From CAYTGR01 sp964437445 (GTDB lineage: Bacteria; Chloroflexota; Anaerolineae; B4-G1; SLSP01): 9,118 bases of DNA. The stretch spans positions 1 to 9,118 of the forward strand of contig CAYTGR010000095.1 of the NCBI GenBank assembly GCA_964437445.1. Direction: 5' to 3'. Positions within the stretch are counted from its first letter, which is position 1. Each line of letters opens with the position of its first letter. The notes beneath the pieces were generated by a model. The model made no database searches. It was given only the letters and a program-made list of their open reading frames with translations, and had not been told where the DNA came from. This document shows, piece by piece, positions 1 to 5,957 of the stretch. The position numbers and the translations under genes are program-made.

Positions 1-25
1 CTTAACTGGTTTCTATTTTCAGGAA

Positions 26-31
26 GAGGAG
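26..31 (+). promoter_or_regulatory. Ribosome binding site of the MaoC-type hydratase
   Basis: GAGGAG lies 8 nt before the ATG at 40. This supports that start over the second in-frame ATG at 46. The rest of 1-39 shows no recognisable promoter, so the true promoter is probably to the left of the window. Confidence 0.75.
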
Positions 32-39
32 CTAAACCC

Positions 40-501
40 ATGTCCATGCAGCCAGCCTACTATTTTGAAGACCTGGAGCCGGGCGTGACCGTGGAGACGG
101 CACGCCGGACGATCACCGAGACCGACATCGTGCTCTTCACCGGCCTCTCCGGCGACTTTAATCCTCTGCACACCGATGCCCTCTTCGCGGCGCAGACGCA
201 GTTCGGCGAGCGGATCGCGCACGGGCTGCTTGTCCTCGCCGTCGCCACCGGGCTGGCCAACCAGCTCGGCTTCTTGCAGGGGACGGCGGAGGCCTTCACC
301 GGCCTGGAGTGGAAATACCGCGCGCCGGTTAAAGCCGGCGACACCATCCGCGCCCGGATTGCCGTGCTCAAGAAGCGCGCGCTGCCCGGCTACAGCGGCG
401 GCCTGGTCACCTTTGACGTGGAGATCCTCAACCAGCGCGACGAGACCGCGCAAAAAGGGACCTGGACGGTGATGGTGCGCGGGAAAGAAACCACCAGCTA
501 A
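40..501 (+). CDS. MaoC-like (R)-specific enoyl-CoA hydratase / dehydratase
   Basis: A 153-residue single hot-dog-fold protein of the MaoC/hydratase-2 family. These enzymes add water to trans-2-enoyl-CoA (or a related acyl-CoA) to give (R)-3-hydroxyacyl-CoA, usually as cytosolic dimers. The family signature is visible as GDFNPLH at residues 38-44, with the catalytic pair Asp39 and His44 and the supporting Asn41. The conserved FGERIAHG segment follows at about 55-62. Length is normal for the single-domain form. The good Shine-Dalgarno sequence fixes the start at 40. It is on the same strand as the carrier gene 49 bp downstream and may be co-transcribed with it. Nothing nearby (no acyl-CoA ligase, thiolase or PHA synthase) identifies the acyl-CoA substrate, so the fold and reaction class are secure and the pathway is not. 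Confidence 0.9.
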   Translation: MSMQPAYYFEDLEPGVTVETARRTITETDIVLFTGLSGDFNPLHTDALFAAQTQFGERIAHGLLVLAVATGLANQLGFLQGTAEAFTGLEWKYRAPVKAGDTIRARIAVLKKRALPGYSGGLVTFDVEILNQRDETAQKGTWTVMVRGKETTS

Positions 502-504
502 ACC

Positions 505-532
505 CGCTATTCGCCATTCGCTATTTGCCATT
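505..532 (+). repeat. Four-copy heptanucleotide tandem repeat
   Basis: The gap between the hydratase stop and the carrier RBS reads CGCTATT, CGCCATT, CGCTATT, TGCCATT: four consecutive 7-bp units, consensus YGCYATT, with no interruption. It can also be read as two 14-bp units differing at one base. It leaves the downstream RBS intact. Heptanucleotide short tandem repeats are known in intergenic DNA of filamentous cyanobacteria; similarity to those is by form only. Confidence 0.8.
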
Positions 533-537
533 CACAC

Positions 538-543
538 AAGGAG
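538..543 (+). promoter_or_regulatory. Ribosome binding site of the YfcC-family carrier
   Basis: AAGGAG sits 7 nt before the ATG at 551, an almost ideal Shine-Dalgarno sequence and spacing. No separate promoter is evident in the 49-bp gap, which is mostly the heptad repeat. Co-transcription with the hydratase gene is therefore likely. Confidence 0.75.
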
Positions 544-550
544 CACCACC

Positions 551-2002
551 ATGCCACAAAAAGCCGGCGCCCAGATTAACCGCCAGTCATTCATCCAATC
601 GTTTCTGATCCTGCTGGCCCTGATCATCGTGGCGGGCCTGTTGACCCGCATTGTCCCCGCCGGCAGCTATACCCGCACCCTGCAAGAGGGACGCGAGCTC
701 ATTGATCCGCAATCGTTCCAGTACGGGGCGCGGCCGGATTATCCCATCTGGCGCTGGTTCACCGCGCCCGTGGAAGTCCTCTGGGGGCCGGACGGGTTGA
801 CGGTGGTGACCATCATCGTTTTCCTGCTGATGGTGGGCGGGGCCTTTGCCGTGCTGGATAGCGCCGGCATCCTCAAGGCGGTGATCGGGCGCTTGGTCCG
901 GGCCTTTGGGAAGCGCAAATACGCGCTCCTCCTGACGATTGCCCTGGCCTTCATGGCGCTGGGAGGCTTCTTCGGCATCTTTGAAGAGGTGCTGCCGCTG
1001 GTGCCGTTGATGATCGCCCTGGCCTATTTCCTGGGCTGGGATTCGCTCACCGGGCTGGGGATGAGCATTCTGGCGACCAACATGGGCTTCTCGGCGGCGA
1101 TTGCCAACCCCTTTACCATCGGCGTGGCGCAACAGCTGGCCGGTCTGCCGCTCTTTTCAGGGGCCTGGCTGCGGGCGATCATTTTCGTGGCGATGTACGG
1201 GGTACTGGCGCTCTTTCTGGTCACCTATGCGCGGAAGATTGACCGCCACCCAGAGGCTTCACCCGTCTACGCCGCCGACCAGGCAGAACGCGCCAAATAC
1301 CAGTCCCTCCAACTGGATACGCTCGCTGCCGAGGCCCCCCGGTTGGGGCGAGCGCTGCGCTGGTTCCTGGTTTTCCTGGGGCTGATCCTGTTGACGCTGG
1401 TGAGCGGGCCGCTCGTGCCGGTGCTCTCGCAGTTCGCCTTGCCGCTGGTAGGGCTGTGGTTCCTCATCGGCGGGGTGGGAGCCGGCTTGCTCTCCGGAGC
1501 CGAGCGGCGGTCGGTCTGGCGGGCGCTGGGCGAAGGGGTCTCCGGCATCGCGCCCGGCATCGTGCTGATTCTGATGGCGGCCAGCGTCAAGTACATCGTG
1601 GCGCAGGGCGGGATCATGGATACGCTGCTGCACAGCGCCGCCGGTGTGATCGCGCAGGCCAGCCCGTTTACGGCTGCCCTGATTGTCTACGCGCTGGCCC
1701 TGTTCATTGAGTTCTTCATTGGCTCCGGCTCGGCCAAAGCTTTCCTGATGATGCCGATTCTGCTGCCACTGGCGGATCTGGTGGGGCTGACTCGCCAGGT
1801 GACAGTGCTGGCTTACTGCTTTGGCGACGGGTTCTCCAACCTGGCGTATCCCACCAATCCGGTGCTGCTGATCAGCCTGGGGTTGACCGTAGTCACCTAC
1901 CCGCAATGGATCAAGTGGCTGCTCAAGCTCTGGTTGTGGGTCTTCCTGGTCAGCGCGGCCTTCCTGGCGCTGGCCGTCGCCATCCGGTTTGGGCCGTTCT
2001 AA
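551..2002 (+). CDS. YfcC-family (C4-dicarboxylate/amino-acid carrier-like) integral membrane protein
   Basis: A 483-residue polytopic inner-membrane protein, about 12 hydrophobic segments by eye, of the YfcC/DcuC-like secondary carrier group. Family-typical stretches are a first TM near 14-36 ending in RIVPAGSY, GGFFGIFEEVLPLVP at 138-152, ATNMGFSAAIANPFTIG at 175-191, FIGSGSAKAFLMMP at 389-402, and FGDGFSNLAYPTNPVLL at 424-440. The last two paired re-entrant-like motifs, rich in Gly, Ser, Asn and Pro, are where such carriers usually bind substrate. A hydrophilic loop at about 225-268 separates the two halves. Members are variously annotated as basic amino-acid antiporters, short-peptide or dicarboxylate carriers, and the sequence does not settle which. 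The convergent neighbour is an M20 peptidase, so amino-acid or peptide uptake is a reasonable guess. AbgT (p-aminobenzoyl-glutamate) carriers are a less likely alternative. Confidence 0.85.
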   Translation: MPQKAGAQINRQSFIQSFLILLALIIVAGLLTRIVPAGSYTRTLQEGRELIDPQSFQYGARPDYPIWRWFTAPVEVLWGPDGLTVVTIIVFLLMVGGAFAVLDSAGILKAVIGRLVRAFGKRKYALLLTIALAFMALGGFFGIFEEVLPLVPLMIALAYFLGWDSLTGLGMSILATNMGFSAAIANPFTIGVAQQLAGLPLFSGAWLRAIIFVAMYGVLALFLVTYARKIDRHPEASPVYAADQAERAKYQSLQLDTLAAEAPRLGRALRWFLVFLGLILLTLVSGPLVPVLSQFALPLVGLWFLIGGVGAGLLSGAERRSVWRALGEGVSGIAPGIVLILMAASVKYIVAQGGIMDTLLHSAAGVIAQASPFTAALIVYALALFIEFFIGSGSAKAFLMMPILLPLADLVGLTRQVTVLAYCFGDGFSNLAYPTNPVLLISLGLTVVTYPQWIKWLLKLWLWVFLVSAAFLALAVAIRFGPF

Positions 2003-2006
2003 GGGA

Positions 2007-2073
2007 GACCGCGGACGGCAGACGACAGACCACGATCTATCGGGTTATGGACCGTGGTCTGTCGTCCGTGATC
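2007..2073. repeat. Heptad-phased inverted repeat between convergent genes (possible bidirectional terminator)
   Basis: The left arm consists of four tandem 7-bp units: GACCGCG, GACGGCA, GACGACA, GACCACG (2007-2034). The last two form a perfect 14-bp inverted repeat with CGTGGTCTGTCGTC at 2053-2066, with an 18-nt loop. The right arm continues with another heptad, CGTGATC (2067-2073). The hairpin fills the 78-bp gap between the carrier stop and the peptidase stop. It could terminate transcription from both sides, but no T-tract follows either arm. It may instead be a dispersed repeat tolerated at this site, or act with Rho. Confidence 0.75.
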
Positions 2074-2080
2074 GGGAACG

Positions 2081-3397
2081 CTACTCCAGCCCGAGCTGGA
2101 GCAGCACCTGGTACATGATCTGGGCGCCGGCTTCCAGCGCGGCGACCGGGACCCGCTCATCGGCGGCGTGGACGGTCTCAATCAGGCCGTCGGGCAGGTC
2201 CAGCGGGACAAAGCCGTAGGTCTGGATGCCCAGTTTGGAGAAGAAGCGCGCATCCGTCACGCCGCTGAGCAGGTAGGGGAAAGGGGTTCCCTGTGGGTCG
2301 GCCTGCTGCATGATCCGCGCCAGGGCCTCGTAGCCGCGCCAGTCTGTCTCGGCCGGGCCAGGCTCGTAGTTGACGACTTCCAGCGTGACTTCAGCGCCAA
2401 GCAGTGCGCGCAATTCGCGCAGCAGATCGTCGGCAGTGAAGCCGGGGAGCAGCCGCCCATCCAGCCTCAACGACACCTGGGCGGGGATGACGTTTAACTG
2501 CTCACCGCCCCGGACCAGGGTGGGATTGGCGGTGTTGTGCAGCGTTGGCTCCAACTGCCGGGCCAGGGGGCCCAGTGCATCCAGCAGGCGGTCGGTGAAT
2601 GCCGGGACCAGCAGCAGGCGGAGCGCCGTGCCCGTCGGAAAGCCGAGCGCTGTCCCCATCGTTTCGTACATCCGCCGGGCCACCGGCGTGATGTGGACCG
2701 GCAACCGCCGGCGGTCCAGCTGTTGCAAAGCCCGTCCCAACTGCGCCATCGCGCCACCGCGCAGGGGCAACGAGCCATGGCCGGCCGGACCGTGGAAGGT
2801 CGCCTGCACCGTGCACAGGCGTTTCTCGGCGACCATGATCGGATAGAACTTGCGGCCGGCCATCCGTACTGAGAAGCCGCCCCCTTCCCCGATGGCGTAG
2901 CGCACCCCGGCAAACTGCTCCGGGTGCTGCTCCACCAGAAAGCGGGCGCCGACCTGCCCGACCTCTTCATCGGCGACAATGACCAGCAGGATGTCGCCGG
3001 GCGGTGTCACCCCTTCCGCCTGAGCGCGCAGCACGGCGTGGACCATCAGGGCGACGCTCCCTTTGTCGTCCAGCGTGCCGCGTCCCCAGAGCATCCCATC
3101 GGCGATCTCGGCGGCGAAGGGCAGATGCGCCCATGGCTGCCCGGCGGTCGTCACCACGTCCACGTGGCCCTGGAACATCAGCGGCGGCCGTTGGCCGCGT
3201 CCCGGCAGACGCGCAATCAGGTTGGGGCGCGCCGGGTCCTGGGCCAGGAGGGTGGTTTGGAGTCCGGCCCCTTGCAAGAGCGTGTTGAGGTAGCCGATGC
3301 AGGCGGCCTCGTTGCCCGGCGGGTTGGTGGTGTCAAAGCGGATGAGGGTCTGCAACAATTCAACCGGTGATGGCAAGGGAAAAGAAGCCTGGGGCAT
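2081..3397 (-). CDS. M20-family zinc metallopeptidase (ArgE/DapE/carboxypeptidase G2-like)
   Basis: A 438-residue cytosolic M20 peptidase, a dinuclear-zinc hydrolase of dipeptides, N-acyl amino acids or C-terminal residues. Expected metal ligands and catalytic residues are visible: GHVDVV with His78 and Asp80, the bridging Asp111 in LDDKG, the general base Glu144 with ligand Glu145 in DEEVG, Glu171 in GEGGG, and His410 in VHAADE near the C-terminus. The lid/dimerisation domain occupies about 190-310 and carries the HGPAGHGS motif (His207). Length is normal and no signal peptide is seen. AGAAAGG (3407-3413) lies 9 nt before the ATG. It is convergent with the carrier gene and downstream of, but not overlapping, the TspO-like gene. 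The family is certain; the substrate is not. DapE and ArgE cannot be assigned because no lysine or arginine biosynthesis genes are adjacent. Confidence 0.93.
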   Translation of the reverse strand: MPQASFPLPSPVELLQTLIRFDTTNPPGNEAACIGYLNTLLQGAGLQTTLLAQDPARPNLIARLPGRGQRPPLMFQGHVDVVTTAGQPWAHLPFAAEIADGMLWGRGTLDDKGSVALMVHAVLRAQAEGVTPPGDILLVIVADEEVGQVGARFLVEQHPEQFAGVRYAIGEGGGFSVRMAGRKFYPIMVAEKRLCTVQATFHGPAGHGSLPLRGGAMAQLGRALQQLDRRRLPVHITPVARRMYETMGTALGFPTGTALRLLLVPAFTDRLLDALGPLARQLEPTLHNTANPTLVRGGEQLNVIPAQVSLRLDGRLLPGFTADDLLRELRALLGAEVTLEVVNYEPGPAETDWRGYEALARIMQQADPQGTPFPYLLSGVTDARFFSKLGIQTYGFVPLDLPDGLIETVHAADERVPVAALEAGAQIMYQVLLQLGLE

Positions 3398-3443
3398 GGG
3401 ATCAAGCCTTTCTGAAACATTAAGGATAGAGTTTCAGCGCCTC

Positions 3444-3471
3444 AGTATATCCCAATCAGCCCAACGGGCAA
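3444..3471 (-). promoter_or_regulatory. Candidate sigma70-type promoter of the M20 peptidase
   Basis: Read on the minus strand, TTGCCC (3466-3471), a 16-bp spacer and TATACT (3444-3449) make a moderate promoter. Transcription would start near 3437, giving a leader of about 40 nt. The -35 box lies inside the inverted repeat at 3465-3491, so that hairpin may be an operator. Prediction by eye only; read-through from the TspO-like gene is the alternative. Confidence 0.4.
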
Positions 3472-3491
3472 GCGCCATCCACGCTTGCCCG
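3465..3491. repeat. Perfect 10-bp inverted repeat between the TspO-like and M20 genes
   Basis: CGGGCAAGCG (3465-3474) and CGCTTGCCCG (3482-3491) are exact reverse complements separated by 7 nt (CCATCCA). The stem begins 33 nt downstream of the TspO-like stop codon and could end that transcript. On the minus strand it is followed by TTGGGCTGATTGGG rather than a T-run, so it is not a classical intrinsic terminator. Because it also covers the predicted -35 of the peptidase promoter, an operator role is possible. Confidence 0.7.
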
Positions 3492-3523
3492 CTGAGCTTA
3501 TCCCCTATCTCAGAGTGGTAATT

Positions 3524-4285
3524 TCATCCCAACCGTCGCTGCACGCGCGGCACGGTCAGGAACAGCGACAGACCCAGCAGCACAGCGAGCACACCCGCCG
3601 GGATGGCGACCACCAGCGTCGGCGCATGTTTCACGGCAATGCCCGCATAGGCCCAGACGAAGACCAGAACGTAAGCGATGTTCCCCCGCGTGAGGCTCAT
3701 CGCCAGCGCGATACCTGCCGCCACCACCAGCATGATGACGGCCCAGACTTCCGGTGCGATGCCGAACCCGTTCCAGTTCAGGTAGTAGAGCAACTGCGTT
3801 GCATTAGCGACGGTCGCCACGCTGATCCAGCCCAGGTAAATGCTGAAGGGAACGCGCACGGCCCAGGTCTCGCCGGTTGCAGCGGCGCTCACACCGATCC
3901 CCAACCGCAGGAACGTGACAATGAGCGAACCGAGGATGATCAGCATGGCGACAATCGTCAGGGGGAAAACTTCGTAGTGCCAGAGGAAAATCCACACGAT
4001 GTTCGCCAGACCGCTGAGCGTGTACCAGCCGCGAATGCGCTGGAGGCGGGGATTCTCACGTTGCGCCGGGAGCGCCTGGTAAACGGTGAATGCCAGCAGG
4101 CCCAGGTAGATCAGGCCCCAGATAGAGAAAACGTAGCCGGCCGGGACGAAATAGATTGCGAAACGGTCGGAAATCTCGCCGGTCTCCAGGCCGTTCAGCG
4201 GCAAGGCATTAGCCAACCCGTTCACCACAAGTGTCGCCAGGGTAACAACTATAACGATCATCTGCCAGAGCAGGTTCTTTTTCAT
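3524..4285 (-). CDS. Long-form TspO/MBR-like tryptophan-rich sensory membrane protein
   Basis: A 253-residue integral membrane protein resembling the tryptophan-rich sensory (TspO/MBR, translocator) family, which bind tetrapyrroles and affect porphyrin handling and photosynthesis or stress gene expression. The TspO-like hallmark is FVPAGYVFSIWGLIYLGLL (about 46-64). Further matches are NIVWIFLWHY (95-104) and PFSIYLGWISVATVANAT (146-163), with the Pro/Trp/Asn spacing of TspO helices. About seven or eight hydrophobic helices are visible, against five in the classic proteins of about 160 residues; this is the longer variant. Asn-, Trp- and Tyr-rich positions line the helices. The start is supported by AAGGAA (4292-4297), 6 nt before the ATG. 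It has its own strong promoter and is followed by an inverted repeat, so it is probably monocistronic. Its neighbour upstream is a photolyase, which fits light- or oxidative-stress-linked expression. Ligand and function here are inferred. Confidence 0.82.
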   Translation of the reverse strand: MKKNLLWQMIVIVVTLATLVVNGLANALPLNGLETGEISDRFAIYFVPAGYVFSIWGLIYLGLLAFTVYQALPAQRENPRLQRIRGWYTLSGLANIVWIFLWHYEVFPLTIVAMLIILGSLIVTFLRLGIGVSAAATGETWAVRVPFSIYLGWISVATVANATQLLYYLNWNGFGIAPEVWAVIMLVVAAGIALAMSLTRGNIAYVLVFVWAYAGIAVKHAPTLVVAIPAGVLAVLLGLSLFLTVPRVQRRLG

Positions 4286-4291
4286 GGTCAG

Positions 4292-4297
4292 TTCCTT
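4292..4297 (-). promoter_or_regulatory. Ribosome binding site of the TspO-like gene
   Basis: On the minus strand AAGGAA lies 6 nt before the ATG at 4285, at good spacing. It fixes the start so that the hydrophobic N-terminus MKKNLLWQM leads directly into the first helix. Confidence 0.7.
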
Positions 4298-4308
4298 TCA
4301 GGTATGAT

Positions 4309-4326
4309 ATAGTATTTGTATACTAT
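4309..4326. promoter_or_regulatory. Operator-like palindrome at the start of the TspO-like transcript
   Basis: ATAGTAT-TTGT-ATACTAT is a perfect 7-bp inverted repeat with a 4-bp spacer. It begins about 8 nt downstream of the -10 box, so it would cover the transcription start and early leader. On the minus strand the same region also reads as two 11-bp direct repeats, TAGACAAATAG followed by TATACAAATAC (9 of 11 identical, spanning 4311-4332). A degenerate copy lies upstream at 4369-4390. This is the position of a repressor site. A MerR-type light regulator (CarH/LitR) or a PadR/GntR/TetR-type repressor would both fit; no regulator gene is in the window. Confidence 0.6.
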
Positions 4327-4334
4327 TTGTCTAT

Positions 4335-4363
4335 ATTGTACCCGAAAACCCGTTGTTTGTCAA
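4335..4363 (-). promoter_or_regulatory. Strong sigma70-type promoter of the TspO-like gene
   Basis: Minus strand: TTGACA (4358-4363), exactly 17 bp, then TACAAT (4335-4340). The -35 is a consensus match, the -10 is five of six, and the spacing is optimal. The predicted start near 4328 gives a leader of about 43 nt. The surrounding 4300-4410 is strikingly AT-rich compared with the rest of the window. A near-consensus core directly abutting an operator-like palindrome suggests a promoter that is strong unless repressed. Confidence 0.8.
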
Positions 4364-4368
4364 GTATA

Positions 4369-4390
4369 TATATCGTTTTTGTATAGTAAA
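4369..4390. promoter_or_regulatory. Degenerate second operator-like site upstream of the -35 box
   Basis: The minus-strand segment here, with core ACTATACAAAAACGATAT, matches 16 of 22 positions of the palindrome region at 4307-4328 when aligned without gaps. Its ACAAA core starts 22 bp, that is two 11-bp steps, from the ACAAA overlapping the -35 box. A and T richness could produce some of this by chance. Confidence 0.35.
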
Positions 4391-4446
4391 TATATACATT
4401 CCGTAAAATGGGGCATACAAAATACCGGTGAAAATAGCAGGAGAAG

Positions 4447-4561
4447 TTTGTTGTGAGGGCTTGAGTACCATCCTACGCCCTGAAGCGCGTCACTGCCGGC
4501 CTTTCTGGTTCGTCGTCAGGCGCTTGAGCGCCGTCCGAGCCGCGCTAAAGCGCGTCACTGC
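4447..4561. repeat. Two-copy dispersed repeat with GCGC hairpins at the photolyase 3' end
   Basis: Two imperfect copies of a unit of about 50-53 bp occupy 4447-4496 and 4509-4561. Both start with TTYGTYGTSAGG, continue with GCTTGAG, and end with the identical 14-mer AAGCGCGTCACTGC (4483-4496 and 4548-4561). The right copy holds two compact hairpins: GGCGC-TTGA-GCGCC (4519-4532) and CGCGC-TAAA-GCGCG (4541-4554). The left copy has decayed stems. The right copy runs into the photolyase gene and supplies its final codons and TAG stop. Form and position resemble REP/MITE-like elements; the hairpins may also end the operon transcript. No coding gene is supported in 4286-4544. Confidence 0.7.
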
Positions 4562-5957
4562 GAACAGGACTCCTGTATGCTGCCAGTGCTCGCTCCCGCG
4601 CCCGGGCGTGATCCACCACCGGCGCCGGGTAATCCCGCCCGATACGGCAGCCGGCAGCCTGCTGGACTGGTTCCGGCATCGTCCAGGGCCGGTGCAGGTA
4701 GGGGAGGGGCACGCGGGCCAGTTCCGGCACCCAGCGGCGGATGTAGTTGCCGGTGGGATCAAATTTCTCGCCCTGCAAGACCGGGTTGAAGATGCGGAAG
4801 TAGGGGGCGGCATCTGTCCCCGTCCCGGCGGCCCATTGCCAGCCGCCGTTATTGGCCGCCGGGTCGCCATCCAGCAGCTGCTGCATGAAGAACCGCTCGC
4901 CCCAGCGCCAATCCACCAGCAGGTCTTTGGTCAGGAATGAGGCGACGATCATGCGGGCGCGGTTGTGCAGCCAGCCGGTAGCCAGCAGCTGGCGGATCCC
5001 GGCATCCACAATCGGGTAGCCGGTGCGGCCGGTGCACCAGGCGGCGAACCGGTGCGGGTCGTTTTCCCAGGCTACGGCGCGCAGCGCGGGGCGGAAACTC
5101 TCCCGCCGGACCTGCGGGAAGTGATAGAGGATGTGCGCGTAGAACTCGCGCCAGAGCAGCTCGTTGAGCCAGGTGGCGGCGCCGGTAGCCTCGGCGGGCG
5201 TGACGGCGGCCGCCCGGGCGGTCAAGGCGGCCACGACTGCTTGCCGCGCCGAAAGCATCCCGAAACGCAGGTAAGGCGAGAGCCGTGAAGTGCCTTCCTC
5301 CGCCATGCGGTCGCGTTGCTCCGCGTAGTGGTAGATGGCCAAGGTGGTGAAGGCGGTCAAACGGCGCTGCGCTGCGCTCTCACCGGGAGGGAAGGCCGGC
5401 TCAAGCGGCGGCAGGTCAGGCCACGGCACGGAGCTCAGGCCGAGGGGGGTGGGGATGTGCTCCGGGGCGGGCAGCAGCTCGGCCGCGGTGGGGAGCGGCA
5501 GCGCCAGCCACGCCCGGCTGAAAGGGGTGAAGACGGTGTAGGGAGTCCCGTCGCGTTTGAGGATGCTCCCCGGCGGGTGCACGGTCACGCCGGCGGTCAG
5601 CTGGAGCGGGAGCGCCGCGGCTACCTGTGTATCGCGTTGGCGGGCGTAAGGCGAGGCATCCGCCTCGGCGTAGATGGCCTGCGCGCCGGTTTCGGCGGTC
5701 AGCGCCGCCAGCGCCGTGGCCGGCTCGCCGGCGCGTAAAATCAGCGCGCTGCCGCGAGCGCGCAGGGCGGTATCCAGCGCCTGCAACCCGCCGATCAGGA
5801 AAGCCAGACGCCGCACGCCGACATAGGGCGAACGCCAGAGCCGGGAATCCAGCACAAAGACCGGCACCACCTGCTCCGCTGCGTGCAGGGCTGCCGTCAG
5901 TGCCTGATTGTCGCTCAGACGCAGATCACGCCGAATCCACCAGAGGGCTGTGACCAT
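4545..5957 (-). CDS. phrB: Deoxyribodipyrimidine (CPD) photolyase, class I
   Basis: A 470-residue cytosolic flavoprotein that splits cyclobutane pyrimidine dimers using blue light. The N-terminal antenna domain opens with MVTALWWIRRDLRLSDNQAL (Rossmann-type, about 1-130). The FAD domain follows with TSRLSPYLRFG (223-233), WLNELLWREFYAHI (263-276), GRTGYPIVDAGIRQL (310-324) and NNGGWQWAAGTGTDAAPYFRIFNP (369-392). The electron-transfer tryptophan triad equivalent to E. coli W382, W359 and W306 appears as Trp373, Trp350 and Trp297, and the substrate-contact residues Glu266, Trp269 and Trp375 are present. It should be active rather than a cryptochrome. The family body ends at AAY461; the last nine residues are extra, and the final codons lie in the dispersed repeat at 4447-4561. 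The start overlaps the cyclase gene by 32 nt, with AGGAA (5962-5966) just before it. The antenna cofactor cannot be told by eye. Confidence 0.96.
   Translation of the reverse strand: MVTALWWIRRDLRLSDNQALTAALHAAEQVVPVFVLDSRLWRSPYVGVRRLAFLIGGLQALDTALRARGSALILRAGEPATALAALTAETGAQAIYAEADASPYARQRDTQVAAALPLQLTAGVTVHPPGSILKRDGTPYTVFTPFSRAWLALPLPTAAELLPAPEHIPTPLGLSSVPWPDLPPLEPAFPPGESAAQRRLTAFTTLAIYHYAEQRDRMAEEGTSRLSPYLRFGMLSARQAVVAALTARAAAVTPAEATGAATWLNELLWREFYAHILYHFPQVRRESFRPALRAVAWENDPHRFAAWCTGRTGYPIVDAGIRQLLATGWLHNRARMIVASFLTKDLLVDWRWGERFFMQQLLDGDPAANNGGWQWAAGTGTDAAPYFRIFNPVLQGEKFDPTGNYIRRWVPELARVPLPYLHRPWTMPEPVQQAAGCRIGRDYPAPVVDHARARERALAAYRSPVRSDAL

Noticed and set aside
1259..1906. Minus-strand open frame (215 codons) opposite the YfcC-family carrier
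   Set aside because: Composition is low-complexity Gln/Arg/Pro, there is no RBS, and it lies wholly antisense to a well-supported carrier.
2007..2073. Classical intrinsic terminator
   Set aside because: The stem is strong but no T-tract follows either arm, so it is reported as an inverted repeat with only a possible termination role.
3485..4312. Long plus-strand open frame (275 codons) antisense to the TspO-like gene
   Set aside because: Its translation is hydrophilic, rich in His/Gln/Arg/Asp and matches no family. The opposite strand gives a clear membrane protein with RBS and promoter. It is a GC-rich codon shadow.
4447..4561. CRISPR array
   Set aside because: There are only two imperfect copies with a 12-nt gap between them, no uniform spacers and no cas genes. 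The hairpin-rich structure fits a REP/MITE-like repeat better.
4428..4940. Plus-strand open frame (170 codons) across the repeat and the photolyase 3' end
   Set aside because: It crosses the dispersed repeat and runs antisense to the conserved photolyase FAD domain. The product is low-complexity and has no recognisable domain.
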